Assembly: GCA_033980235.1 (NCBI GenBank)
Contig: CM067074.1
Span: 36,519,723-36,583,722 of the forward strand
DNA length: 64,000 nt
Source of the DNA: Diadema setosum
Taxonomy: Eukaryota; Echinodermata; Echinoidea; Diadematoida; Diadematidae
Direction of reading: 5' to 3'
The stretch's first letter is position 1. Each line of letters opens with the position of its first letter. The translations under genes were made by a program, and so were the position numbers. Under the pieces are notes generated by a model. The model ran no database searches. It worked only from the letters and a program-made list of their open reading frames with translations, and was not told the DNA's origin. Shown here piece after piece: positions 11,487 through 22,628 of the stretch.

Positions 11487-11495
11487 GGGGGATGG
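11487..11495 (+). promoter_or_regulatory. Polypurine tract
   Basis: GGGGGATGG directly abuts the 3' LTR start, where the plus-strand primer of an LTR element is expected. It carries one T, so it is a slightly imperfect tract. Confidence 0.65.
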
Positions 11496-12632
11496 TGTCA
11501 CAAATGTACACACAAGTAGTTATATGTACATGTATCAAGGTTGTATGCATGGTTGTTTTAATGTGCACATTGTATGTACACAGGGTTACCAGATTAATGG
11601 AGAACATTCTATATGATATAGATGTAGTACATACAGGCTGACCAGATCAGTGGAGAATTTTCTATGTGGTATACAATGTAGCTACAGTACATGTATGCAT
11701 GTGACAGGAAATACATTATAGCTCACTCAATCTAGAATGATTTAACCCATTCCAGAAAATTCTGGGAAGTGCTGGCTGAGTGAGGCACTGCCCTTGTAGC
11801 CCAATGTGATTGGTAGTTAATTTTGGCAATGATGTTATGCACATATTAGGCAGTGAGTCATCCAGGATTCCTGGAATTTGGACTTGCTAGTATGTTCAGG
11901 TATGTGGCCCCAGGTTGGAGAAAGTTACAGAATGTACTAGAAAGGGGTGAATGGATAGTATATAAGCTGGATAAATTCTGCAGTAGGCAGAGTACCCAAC
12001 ACCTCTGCTCTGAGAGTTACGTCACTTCTGGCTCTGAAGCGACTTGTTATAGTCAGCCCTGTGTTACCTGCTGACCTGCTATACAAACTGTTTGTGGAGA
12101 TAAGGCCTGGGAGACATTTTGCCTGCAGAGAATTAATTTGCCTACATTGGAGAGAGACTCCATATTTTAGTGTCAACGGACATTGTTACGGCAAAGCTGT
12201 GACGGGCTGAATTCCTCGCTGGACATTATAAAGTGAATCATCATTCAACACATCAACTGAACGTGGTCGTCATAACGTTTGAATTCTGCACGTTTTGCTG
12301 TGGACACATAACTTGGATTTTACCCCGGATCTATACCTTGGACTATCGTAACCTGCACCTCTGGATTTACGTCGAAGGTATCATTCATCGGTGCATCGTG
12401 GATCATTCCTTTGTGCATCGAGCATCGTATTTGGACATTTCCAGGGATATTGCATGTACTAAGTGTAAGTGATTTCATTACTGATTTGTAACTGTTTCTA
12501 TTGATCATTATTGTACTGATGTGAAAACCGATTACGAGTCTGTACCCACAATATCACTGTTAATAAACCGCCTGAACATTAGTTGATTGTTTCTTTTGTG
12601 CGATCATTCTCAGAGTGATTTTGGTCGTAACA
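11496..12632 (+). repeat. 3' LTR
   Basis: This is the second copy of the 1137 bp LTR, from TGTCACAAATG to GGTCGTAACA, with TATA at 11959-11965 and AATAAA at 12562-12567. It is followed by the ACAC duplication and host sequence. No difference from the 5' LTR was seen by eye. Confidence 0.95.
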
Positions 12633-12636
12633 ACAC

Positions 12637-13307
12637 AATCTTTAAAAACCCATCATACAGTGATGGCAAATTAGGATCAAAGCAGGAAAATGAAAAAGGT
12701 TAAATTGTCACCTGCAAGACAAGCTTTGGCAAGTGTCAGACACTAACTACATGTACTTTACTTTACTTACAACTGTAAAAACTTCATTTTTTTTGTGTGT
12801 GCAGCTGTTTTCCTCGAATGAGGTCACATTTTTGTGAGATGCTGTTTTTGTGATTTGACACCTAGGTTGTTGAAAGTGCACAAATAAGCTAGCATGTAGA
12901 CTGACATAGGTTCTGACCCAACAGTTTGGTCAGTCCACTTAACATACATTCTCCACTTAGTCTAGAAATGGTATAAAACATACACTGTACTGTTCACATA
13001 AAATTTGAGGGTTACTATCTTTTTTAATCAATACCAAGACATTCAGTGGAAAACAATAAATTTTTGATCAACATTTAATATACTTGACCTTCTTATGTTA
13101 GTACAAATGTGTATGTCAGTCCAGCATTTTATATGTTTGAAAAATATTTCATTTTGGCAAAAATTCTGACAGATTACTTCTTTGAAGCAATTTTGGGCCA
13201 GAGTTCAATATCTCATTAAGTGTTCTAAAAGATCATTATTGTATTGGGGCTTAATTGCACATGGAAAACAGAAAATAACCCAACATCTATGAAATGCAAT
13301 CTTTTAC
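12637..13307. other. Non-coding stretch right of the LTR element
   Basis: This is AT-rich sequence in the presumed intron between exons E and D. ACTGTAAAAACTTCATTTT at about 12773 resembles the end of the TA-flanked elements near 4022, but a partner end was not found. Confidence 0.35.
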
Positions 13308-13384
13308 CTTAGAAATACCCATTGCGGCATAGTACACACTAACTTTGTAAATAAAGAGATGACTCTAGCCAAAACAACTTGCAT
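13308..13384 (-). CDS. Candidate internal exon of the minus-strand gene (exon D)
   Basis: On the minus strand, acceptor AATGGTCTTTACAG is followed by 77 bp ending CTAAG and donor GTAAAA. Only one of three frames is open: 25 codons plus two bases, starting MQVVLARVISLFTKLVC and continuing TMPQWVFL. The peptide is strongly helical and hydrophobic, like a helical-repeat (HEAT/ARM-type) protein, though no family is recognised. Two carried bases fit exon E, which starts with one. The donor is weaker than consensus. Confidence 0.35.
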
Positions 13385-13558
13385 CTGTAAAGACCATTAA
13401 TGACACTCCAGAAAACAACTGAAATACGACACATGTTCACAACTAACTGACATGTGTTGCTTGTCTGGCATTTCTTGCATTTTCCTATAATCTTATTACT
13501 GGCCAAGCACTTGAGAACATTAGCTTGCCATATTCATAGAGAGTAGTTGTGGCATTAC

Positions 13559-13604
13559 CTCAATAAAATAGTTGACGACAAAGATAACAATGTGACAGAA
13601 GACC
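13559..13604 (-). CDS. Candidate internal exon of the minus-strand gene (exon C)
   Basis: This is a minus-strand stretch of 46 bp between acceptor GTGCTGTAATCTGTAG and donor GTAATG. One base plus 15 codons read VFCHIVIFVVNYFIE, which joins exon D in frame to continue a hydrophobic helix. A second frame is also open and the exon is short, so support comes mainly from splice signals and phase fit with exons B and D. Confidence 0.25.
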
Positions 13605-14081
13605 CTACAGATTACAGCACTGACAAAACAGCATCCATACAAACCTTCACACAGTTATTTGCCAGGTAAGTAAGATTAGTGCATTAGCACTGTGTTTCAA
13701 CATTGTCTACCTTTCACAGATTTTATCTCCTTATGGCATTACGTGTGTAAGTTTAAAAGGAATTCCTTAAGACAGGAAAATCTCTTGACTAAAAATATTT
13801 GGCTGGCATCATACAATCACTCATTCTGTGTGGGTTTTTTTCCCTCTCTCTCTCTTTCTCTTTCTCTCTCCTGTGGGAACATGTGTAGAAAAGATCCCAA
13901 TGTTGCCATGTTTTGATAAAGAGTCAGAATTGAAGTTCACATTGTGTTTAATTGGGCAATCAATTTAGTGCATGGTGATTTACAAAGGATTCTTGTCATT
14001 AAAGTGTGTCGATTGGTTGCTAAGGATGAAAGGATGAAGCCTAAAAAATCTATGCTACATACAACATGACTAACTTCATAC

Positions 14082-14120
14082 AACCAGTATATCAGCATCT
14101 CCACATCATCATTGGCATCA
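14082..14120 (-). CDS. Candidate internal exon of the minus-strand gene (exon B)
   Basis: A long pyrimidine tract (TTTGTGTTCTTTTTGTTCTT) precedes acceptor ATGGATAG on the minus strand. The 39 bp exon reads, after one carried base, DANDDVEMLIYW plus two bases, and donor GTATGA follows. The phase fits both exon A and exon C. An alternative donor 21 bases downstream (GTATGT) would break the phase with exon C. Confidence 0.25.
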
Positions 14121-14409
14121 CTATCCATAGCAAGAACAAAAAGAACACAAAATTTACTGCTAAAAACACATCACATTTTATAGTGTGCATTGATAGAGAT
14201 ATTTTTAGTGTTTGCATTTGTTATTGAAAAAAAAAGAAGAAGTGTACAAAGCAGTGAGCCAGTCTGATGACAAAGAGCAAGAAACAGGTTCTAGAAACAG
14301 AAGTTACAGAGAGACAAGACTCAGGATTTAGAAAGATACTGAATAAACACAGTCATAGGCAGGGAAAGAGAGAAAATGAGGGGAAAAGATAGCTAGAGTA
14401 AAAGTGTTA

Positions 14410-14589
14410 CAGTGCACTCCCATTATAACGAACACGGTTGTAACAAAATTTTGTTACAACAAAAAATTCAGACTGCAACATTATCTGCTCTATGTTTTTT
14501 ACTGTTTATTGGTTCGGTTATAACGAAACTTCAATATAACGAAAGAAAACTGCCTGTCCCAAGGACTTCGTTATAACGGGAGTCCACTG
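14410..14589. mobile_element. Pogo-like non-autonomous element, 180 bp
   Basis: The ends are CAGTGCACTCCCATTATAAC and, on the other strand, CAGTGGACTCCCGTTATAAC. They are bounded by TA at 14408-14409 and 14590-14591. The interior repeats GTTATAACG. This matches the TIR style and TA target of pogo/Tigger transposons, and a longer relative lies at 62212-62744. Confidence 0.75.
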
Positions 14590-15415
14590 TACATGGTTAA
14601 ACCATTTGGCTCAGATGAGCTACAAAGCTTTGCAAACATACAAAGATTTTATGTTACATACATACGTAGATATTGCAATGTACATTAATGAATAGACTAT
14701 ACAATGCACACTTGGCATTGACAGTGTCACACATTTATCTAGATTGTTCCTAATATTTCCCTGCAACCTACTTGTTTATACTGTATCCATTCAGAAAGGT
14801 GATTATGCTATTAAGATTAGATTCACAATTTCTCACAAAGAAGTGAAAGTAATTATGAACTGTGTATACTATTGGTTCTGAACAAGAAATTTGCTATTGC
14901 AATGTCCATTCAATTACTTGATAAGACATGAGACATGTGCACCAATAAACTTCAAAGAAGACATTAACCTTAATTGGAATTGTACAGACCTCCTTTATAA
15001 ATACACGGTTATAAATTTATCTTGAGTGCTAGTCATTGTTGATGTTAGTATGGCTTAGTACAAGCAGACGGAAATTATGTTCACTGGTGTGAACACAACC
15101 AGTGAATATACCTTTTGACAAACCTTCGGTAAGAAAAATATATTCATGTTTGACATCTACAGGCCTTTATAGGCTTGTGAGAAGAACCTTTATAGCGTAA
15201 TTTGAAGTTGGTTATACATTCACAGCATCAGAAGAAAATGAGGTCATGTTGAACACTTCTCTGAAATTATTAGAAAGAGAAAAAGAAAGCTGTTTTTAAT
15301 GTTGAGGAATGTCATTCTTATCTTGGCACCAGAGATTGGCAACACACCATATTTTGTGACGTATCATCCCGAGACCCTCTTTTGGCAAGAAGTGCCAACA
15401 GACTGTTTGTGTTAC

Positions 15416-15500
15416 CATAGCAACCAGGCAAGCTGAGATAGCACTGCCTGGGTCTGCTGGCCTCTTGAGTAATCAAACTTGTTCAGAGTATGATGGCAAT
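15416..15500 (-). CDS. Candidate internal exon of the minus-strand gene (exon A)
   Basis: On the minus strand, acceptor ATATAGTTTGCAG is followed by 85 bp ending GCTATG and donor GTAACA. Two carried bases precede 27 open codons starting CHHTLNKFDYSRGQQTQA and ending LSQLAWLL; the other two frames contain stops. The peptide is helical. Its phase fits exon B. The donor overlaps a perfect RFX X-box-like sequence (GTTACCATAGCAAC, 15411-15424), which may be coincidence. Confidence 0.35.
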
Positions 15501-15917
15501 CTGCAAACTATATTTGTTTCTTTATATGGGATAATTTTATAGTCCATGTTTACACATGGCGATGATAAACTAGTACCTCTGCTGACATATTATGACAAGT
15601 TTTCATAGTTGTTTGCAGCATATGTTTGCATTGATTGGTCATAAGGACCAGTACTGGTGGGTCTCTAGCCTACCACAGGCTTGGATACAATCACAGGCTC
15701 TTGGGGTGGACAAGTTTGTAGATCTCACCTTTAGTTTGTACAGAGCAGAAGAGACAGAGCAGTTTACTTCAGCATCTATAGCCATTATAATCACCCTTCT
15801 CATGGAAATGATCTTGTTTGGGGGGGGGGGGGGGAAGAGACAAAGAGACAAACATACAGTTGCATTTTTTTGGCCTCCACATTTACAATGTAAATACCCA
15901 CTCATACCTTCTTCACT

Positions 15918-15950
15918 CCCCCCCCCCCCCCCCCCAAAAAAAAAAAAAAA
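15918..15950. repeat. Composite C(n)A(n) homopolymer tract
   Basis: Eighteen C residues run straight into fifteen A residues. A G-run is about 90 bp upstream (15820-15834). Similar C-then-A tracts occur at 19006, 46963 and 50462, and the reverse arrangement at 25602. Confidence 0.9.
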
Positions 15951-17869
15951 GATCCACACTAACTACCTAAACCTAATAAAACACAGAATGAAAACAAGAC
16001 ATGTGTCATGCTGTACATGAAAATTGAAAAGCAATCAAAGACATGTTTTCCACATAAGTGAATCATTATCGGTACTGTGGCCTAATACTAACTAGAAAAC
16101 ATCTAAGCATAATTATGTGAAGCCATTTCATTAGAATTCATCTCAAAATGAAGGAAAATGAGTCAAAGAGAAGAATTCATCAGAGATGTAACTTGAGGGG
16201 GAAAGACAATGTCTTGTCAAGAGCATACACATTGCTTCATGTGAGAAATAAGGGGAAAATACAGAGATGTGCAGGCACACAGTACTATCTAGATCACTAA
16301 AGGTATACACTGCATTATCAATTCAACACTGCAAGAGAACCACCCCCTACCCACATACCCCTTTCACCTTGCTCAATGTAGCGCAAGCTAATTGACAATA
16401 GCCCACAAAATACACCAGTTGTGGGCTTTTGTCATACACCCCCCTCATTGTATGTCCAGAAGGGGTGCTATATAGTGAACCCCTTGCAGTCCCATCAATA
16501 ATTGCTGTATTTAGTTGAGTAACCAGTCCAGAACCAATACCAATCACTATTATCTCTGCTACATTGTATGTCCCTTGTTCAGCTTTCTTCTCCAATACCC
16601 CCCCCCCCACCTGTCTACTACTGTTAGCCGTAACCATGGTAATGGAAAATTCAATGTCTACTTTATCTAATTTCCCTACAATTCAGATGAACCAAAGTAC
16701 GTCTTGCAATTCTTATGAAAGCAACAGGCAAAACATAATGTTCTGATGAAATATTGGAGAGAGAGAAAAAAGAAACAGTTCATGGGTCAGCACAGTCCGA
16801 CGTAAGGAGTCCATCAGAATTCTTAGAAACAACAAATATTTAAAAGAAATGACAAATCTCTGTTATTCAATAGAGCCCCAGACAATTAAGTCTCTTTCCT
16901 TTGCCTGGCCACTGTTACACACTTTTGATATTTGTGCAAATTGTCACAGATTGTAAAGACACAAATACACTTGAAATGCTGCCATAAGCATGAAATAATT
17001 TAAAGTCATAAACTTGAAAGTTTCAGCTGTTTTTTTTTTTCAATTTCAGTTATTTTCCAGTTGTTTTTCACTACAATTCTGCTCTTCAAATCTACTCCAA
17101 ATTCTTGTGATAAAACCCACTGAGCGGTTCAGTAAATGCATGGAGGCACTGCCTCCCCATGAAAACCACTATTTGACCACACACGGAGTTACAGGGTATT
17201 CATCTGACATGGGAAAAAATATATATTGTCATTTCGTTACTCATGCAAAAGAAATAGAATACACCATTATGGTATTCAAACCATTATGTGGAACAATGCA
17301 TGAAAAATATATTGTGAAAATATCACACTGCGGAACCTCAAAAAAAAAAAAAAGATATCGTGTTTAGGTTCACGAAACATGTAAAGATCAATTGATTTGT
17401 ACTGAAAGCTTCAATATAGCTTTGAAATGAAAATGCAGTTTTAAATCACTGGATAACTGCTTTGGTCAAATTTTGAATGAGGTAACTTTGCCCTGAAAGG
17501 TAGTTGTTGCTTGAAGTACTTTATAAAGTATAAAAGGTAGTTCTGAAGAATTGTGACATTGTCAGTACAAGAGAAAAAAAAAATGTAAGTACAGAGGACA
17601 GTAAACAGGGAATAACACAAGAAGCAGCTAGAGTGGCATAAAAATATTGCAGGTAGGAGGGATGAAGCAACCAAGAGGTCTACATAGAGAGCATAGAATT
17701 AATTGATAACTTTAATACACAATCCTGATGATAGAATCAATCTCAGTGAAGGATGTAGAATACCTACACACAAGAAATGTCAGAGCTCCCATTTCAAAAT
17801 ACAGGTATCCTGACTATTAGTACTGGATGGAAATCTTTATGATGTGGCTGACATACATCAACTGACATT
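15951..17869. other. Non-coding stretch
   Basis: No supported exon. An open minus-strand frame at 16347-16637 ends at a donor-like GCAAG followed by GTGAAA, but it contains a G11 tract and has no good acceptor, so it was not called. Confidence 0.35.
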
Positions 17870-17964
17870 TTAACCCGTTGACAATTCAAGTACAATGTAT
17901 ACGCAGGTAAGTGTCAATGGGAAATGTGTGTTCTGGCAAAATCAGCCCATCCTCAATGGGTTAA
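17870..17964. mobile_element. 95 bp TTAA-ended MITE
   Basis: Starts TTAACCCGTTGA and ends TCAATGGGTTAA, an inverted pair of 12 bp including TTAA at each end, as in piggyBac- or Kolobok-type targets. A decayed relative is at 46-137. The interior holds a perfect CAG/GTAAGT donor-like sequence that is probably incidental. Confidence 0.55.
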
Positions 17965-19535
17965 TAGTAGTACAATGAGAAGTATCAAACTCTTATTTTC
18001 TGAATCTATTACCAATGATAAAGTCTACAAAGATTTGAACATGTCATGAGGTACACTCATTCAATGTGATACAAAGCTGATAACCACATCAGTTTGGATA
18101 TCTACAGGAAAGGGTAATACGGGGTACATGGGAACATCTAGGATACAGTTCTATACAGTGTCCTTACAATATGTTGGAATAGAACAATTTGGACATCTGA
18201 AAGAGCAATATTTGCATAAAACCCTTATCTAGAAATCATTCCAACAGACCAATGAATGCGAGGAAATGGAAGCCTTATGATCACTGCTCTTGTTAGAATC
18301 ATCAAATTAATCATGTGTCAAGGCCTGACAGATTGCCTTCATCAAATGATAATTATTGGTATGGTGAAAATGCCAAACGAGTACATCTACCCTCATTTAA
18401 AACAGTGCTTTTCACAACCACTAAACTCAAGTCAATAGAACTCATGTCAAAAGTCATTGCCCTCAGCAGAATTTACTACCCTGAATTGAATTCTTGCAAT
18501 TCTTGGACTGGACCTTGCCATGTGTAATCAGTTCCCACTGAGGTTTGGGGATAAAAACACTTGCCTTTCTTAAAAATGACGGATATATAATGCATATTTT
18601 CTGTCTAATGTTGCTTTATCTCATAAAATGCTTGAATCAGTTCTGAAGGCAACAAAACACGGATGACGTTTGTATTCTAACTGATCAGAGTTTGGGAGAA
18701 AACAGAACTTACATTTCTAGAAATTATACAATTTTTCTCAGAATGCAAAATAGTATTAAGAAGCACATTAATCACATCTCAAATGCTGATTGTCTATAGT
18801 CATAGTACTATCTATGTAAGATAGGAGTTTCAAACACAAAATTTATCTGTTGAGTACTAGTTTGCAATGCCACTGAAATCCTACAATAACACTAAACACT
18901 ATTCTGCAATTTCTTCAGCAGCTCTTCAAATTGGGAAACTTATTGAGTGTGAATATCTTTAGACTTTCCTGAAGGATATCTATTGATTCAGATACAAGGA
19001 AATCTCCCCCCCCCCAAAAAAAAAAAAAAAAAAAACAACAACAACAACAACAACTAGGAAAAGCCCAAAAAAGTGTGATTATATCCATTACACCCTGCCT
19101 GCCTATACCATCAGGAACCCACCCCCCAACAAACAAAATGATCCTCAGTGAACGATAGATGCTAAAAGCAATGACCATTTTATGCACTCATATCACTACA
19201 TAAAACAAGTCAACTACCTAGTATTCATCACTGACAAACAATATTTATTGAGGTAGAGATGAAATGTCAAAGTATACTTTTCTTTTGCAAATAATATGAC
19301 CTCTGGTTATCAAAATCTTATCATATCATCTTCACAACACCATGTATCATTCATCTAATATGAGAATGATATCATATCAACTGTGCATTGGTAGTACAAA
19401 CATTAAAGATTAATAGAGAAATTGAGACATCAAATATAATGACTAACTGTCCTCCTATTGAATTATCATAAAGAGAAAAGTAACTAGATAGATTCATGGT
19501 ATAAACAATTGACATTATCTGTTCTGATTATTTAC
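17965..19535. other. Non-coding stretch with a C10A20 tract
   Basis: No exon supported. A C10 run at 19006-19015 runs directly into an A20 run and an ACA repeat up to about 19054. Confidence 0.4.
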
Positions 19536-19589
19536 CTTTACACATAAGGTGTGGTTAGCATTACGTGATGAACTCAACAGTGGCACCAG
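19536..19589 (-). CDS. Candidate exon of the minus-strand gene
   Basis: Minus strand: acceptor GATATTAGCCACTTCAG, 54 bp with only frame 0 open, donor GTAAATA after AAAG. The 18 codons read LVPLLSSSRNANHTLCVK, which has the flavour of a helical-repeat protein. Its phase (0 to 0) does not connect directly to exon A, so at least one exon between is missing or one call is wrong. Confidence 0.3.
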
Positions 19590-19747
19590 CTGAAGTGGCT
19601 AATATCAAACTCCAGACTTCTCTACTTGAGATTGCAATCTGTATTATCACATTGCCCTTGATGTACTACTGAACAATAATAGGATTGAGCAGAAATTCTT
19701 AACAAATAAAAGTAATGATGACAACTTCTGCACTTAGGCACAAATGC

Positions 19748-20144
19748 TTAAAGGGACTGCACAGTACTGGTTGAGGTGAGGATTCAAGTTTATAACATTC
19801 CTTAAAAAAAAAGGTGAGATAATGAGAAACCTCTTATGAAATATGAAAGAGCATTAATTTTTAAAAGGATTCAACATTTATTTGATGAAAATTGGTTTTC
19901 AAATGGCTGAGATATCCAAAAACGTGATAATAATAAAAGGCGACAGGCCACGTCTTTTATTAGGATCTCTTGTTTCACCTTGTTTTTGGATATCTCAGCC
20001 ATTTCAAAGCCGATTTTCATCAAATAAACTTTTAATTCCCCTTAGAATTGCATGCTCTTTAACATCTCACAGAGTGGTTTCTGAATATTTTGCAAAACGT
20101 TAAAAGCTAAATCCTCACCTCAACCAGAACTGTACAGTATTTAA
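19748..20144. mobile_element. TTAA-flanked palindromic MITE, copy 1
   Basis: Begins TTAAAGGGACTGCACAGTAC and ends, inverted, with ACTGTACAGT before TTTAA. The centre is a long palindrome: a block containing TTTATTTGATGAAAATTGG and GGCTGAGATATCC recurs inverted at about 19985-20030. Copies of the same family are at 29409-29786 and 37136-37530. TTAA ends suggest piggyBac or Kolobok mobilisation. Open frames inside it are palindrome by-products. Confidence 0.75.
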
Positions 20145-20533
20145 AGCATGATATTAGAAAAAAAATGTATAATACACAATATTTATTTACAACTATTTCA
20201 GTTACATTAACACAGTCTGTGCGTCATCAGCAATATAGTCATTATAATTCTCTCCTATTATTCCCTACATTCTGATGGCAATGCAGGGTTACTTTCATAT
20301 CTATTATTTTTTTAGCCACAAAGAAGTTATGCCAGGTGCACATGACAACATTTCACGGCACAAAAGGATGAAAGTGTTTGCATGCATGCATATGGGTCAA
20401 GCTCTTAAGGGTGGGAGAGAGAATAAAGTATAGAGCACGTAATGAAAATGATCACAAAGCATTTGTAAAAGTTTAAACAGACTTTGGTCAAGAACAGAAA
20501 GCATGAGCGCATGAACAACAATATTCTCATAGT

Positions 20534-20958
20534 TTAAAGGTGCATAGTCCCGGTAGTGTAGAGGGCGCTGTTGATGATACTGCCGATCACCGTTAGCATT
20601 GATACGAAGTTGAGCTGTCATCAAGAGTAAAGTGCGTAGGTGATGCTAAGTAAAGTTGCCTTCGTTGTCTTCTCTGCGCATCGCGCAGTCTGCAGTAATG
20701 CCAGGGTGCGTGCATATGTGCTTGTTATTATGACATCACAAAAGAAGTTCGCTAAAGCTGTCATCCCCCTCAGCTGAATCATGAGCTGAAATGTGATCGG
20801 ACCACTGACTATACAGTGGATCGGACTTCTTCGGACTCGGGAAAGTGGGCCAAAGTGTAAGCGCTAAAGAGGAGTCGATAGTGTAGGTCTCTATAGGAAA
20901 CTTGCGCCGTGCGCCCGCATACGCATTTGACTAAAACACCGGGACCATGCGTCTTTAA
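20534..20958. mobile_element. TTAA-flanked TIR element, 425 bp
   Basis: The left end TTAAAGGTGCATAGTCCCGG and, inverted at the right, TTAAAGACGCATGGTCCCGG form an imperfect TIR of about 22 bp including the TTAA target. The interior is more GC-rich than the surroundings and has no coding capacity. A different family from the one at 19748, despite the same target. Confidence 0.65.
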
Positions 20959-21187
20959 GAAAGATTTAAAGGAAAGTGCCTCCATTACATCAGCTTTTCT
21001 CCAACAGCTCTTGCCTTATCCCCTCCATCCCCCCCCCCTCTCTCTCTCTCTCTCTCTTCACACAGACACACACAAAATATGTAAAACACATTCTAGACAT
21101 TCAGAGACAGGCATAGATTTGCTCCTGTCTTGAAGAAAAGCTTTTAAGAACAAAAGATTAGGCTTATCTCGAGACAAATAATATTAC

Positions 21188-21229
21188 CTGTGGCTAAGCA
21201 GCCTTAATCCTTCTTGATAACCTAGTAAT
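21188..21229 (-). CDS. Candidate short exon of the minus-strand gene
   Basis: Minus strand: a very strong pyrimidine tract and acceptor (TTCTTTTTTTTTCACTTGAT before CAG), 42 bp, then CAG and donor GTAATA. One carried base, then LLGYQEGLRLLSH. The splice signals are good but the exon is short and cannot be joined in phase to its neighbours from what is visible. Confidence 0.3.
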
Positions 21230-22433
21230 CTGATCAAGTGAAAAAAAAAGAATCCTAGTTAAAGGTACCATACAATGCTTAGTATCAAATACACAAAACT
21301 GAAGTTCCATTTGAATGACTCTGCCATCAGTGAAGTGAATGTGTCATTATTATTGCTTCCTGTATGCCTCTTTGATTTCTTTTGTTCATTATTTTGTTTG
21401 CTTGCATTCATCTGTAACATTTCATGCCTGCTAGGGTACATTTTCCTACCTTTTGTTTCACACATCTTAGTTCAAACTCAATCTAAAAAATCATATCTAG
21501 GTGTTTGAGAAGTCTCAATCATAACAATGTATTTCTACAAGAAAACATGCTGTTCTGCTATCGCTGTATCCATGCACCTACCACAAGGAAACAATTCCCC
21601 CTTCTGCACATCCAAGCCAAATATTGAATAAACTGAAAGCCTCCATTCTATTAACAACTTGATATGTTTGCTTATTAAATACCATTTCATGTGAGCAATA
21701 AGCAGTACTTATGAAACAATAAAATCTGTATCATCTTTCCTATCTATACACGATAAGATTGGGGTTTTTTCCAACAAATACACCCTTCAGGAAAAAAAAA
21801 AACACACAAAACAAAACACACACAAAAAAAAGAAAAAAAAATCTGCATTCACACACAAAAACAGCCAAATATATGCCTTTCTTTTACACCTACTTTTACA
21901 CTCAAAAATACCTATCATACAACTGCTTTCTAATTGGGGAAAAATGATCAGTAGAGTTGCTGGGGCATAAGAATGAATGCTGTTTGTCATTGAACAATTA
22001 AAGTGAGATCATAGATCACTTCAGGGATGATACAATAGAATCCAATTCAATAGCCAGGAAATGTAATCATTTTAATAGCATGAAAACAAAGTGGATACCT
22101 TCACCAATCAATCATGTCTGCAGTGTTTTCACTTTTTCAACTGGTGAAATGATCCAAGGGATCTTCCTCACAATGTGGTCTAGAACATATAACTGAACAA
22201 CTGTAGACTTTAACACTGCTGTATCATGATGTATGTCTTCAATTCTAGAGAAGAAATTAATATCTCAGAGGTGTGATATTTGACACTATTGATGACAAAG
22301 CAATTATTTATTCTACAGTGAGCTATCTACCACCACAATAGAAATGTACTGGGTTGAGATAATGAATCAAGATAAACTCTACATATCCAGCAGTGTGTGA
22401 ATAGCCTGATGTACTGTCCTTTTGTCACGTCAC
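21230..22433. other. Non-coding stretch
   Basis: AT-rich, with an A-rich run near 21790-21840. A 33 bp minus-strand open piece at 21450-21482 has acceptor GATTTTTTAG and donor GTAGGA but does not fit the phase of its neighbours. Confidence 0.35.
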
Positions 22434-22501
22434 CTGCTTTAAGTAGTTTTTTAAACCAGAATGCAATGCACCCCATGGTGAAATTCAAAGAGTGTACTCC
22501 C
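22434..22501 (-). CDS. Candidate exon of the minus-strand gene
   Basis: Minus strand: acceptor ending GAAGAGCAG before G, 68 bp, then GCAG and donor GTGACG. One carried base and 22 open codons read GVHSLNFTMGCIAFWFKKLL and onward. Hydrophobic and lysine-rich. No link in phase to 21188-21229, so an intervening exon would be needed. Confidence 0.3.
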
Positions 22502-22628
22502 CTGCTCTTCAATGTGGCAAATCACATAGTACACAATTGCAGGCTGATGCAGCATCAATAATAGCTTCAACATAATTCATTGTCTTCTAGAATAATCACC
22601 TCCACAGCAAAACATTACTTATTGTATC

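Larger units (their letters stand above)
6769..12632 (+). mobile_element. Full-length Gypsy/Ty3-type LTR retrotransposon lacking RT and RNase H
   Basis: The element is 5864 bp, with two 1137 bp LTRs that begin TGT and end ACA and appear identical. It is flanked by ACAC at 6765-6768 and 12633-12636 (AACAC if the boundary is moved one base). Between the LTRs lie a primer-binding-site-like sequence, one ORF coding for gag, protease and integrase, a hairpin and a polypurine tract. No reverse transcriptase or RNase H sequence is present in any frame. Identical LTRs and the intact duplication indicate recent insertion, so RT was presumably supplied by a relative. The direct protease-to-integrase order and SCAN-like capsid point to the Gmr1-like lineage, in which RT-RNase H normally follows integrase. 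That would make the loss a 3' deletion; this placement is an inference. Confidence 0.93.

Noticed and set aside
13611..13665. Plus-strand exon with perfect CAG/GTAAGT donor
   Set aside because: It abuts the minus-strand exon C and lies within its upstream acceptor region; the plus-strand acceptor is weak.
15729..15812. 84 bp minus-strand open exon-like piece with donor GTGAGA
   Set aside because: Its phase cannot be joined to exon A 230 bp away, and its acceptor would sit in a poly(C) tract.
15639..16020. Overlapping frames of 142 and 106 codons on both strands
   Set aside because: Both read through poly(G), poly(C) and poly(A) tracts, giving homopolymer peptides; no domain or start context.
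16347..16637. Minus-strand frame of 96 codons ending at a donor-like site
   Set aside because: It contains a G11 run and lacks a good acceptor; frames of this length occur by chance here. Kept only as a remark.
19882..20103. 73-codon frame, with a near copy at 37264-37494
   Set aside because: Both are translations of the same palindromic TTAA element; similarity reflects the repeat, not a gene family.
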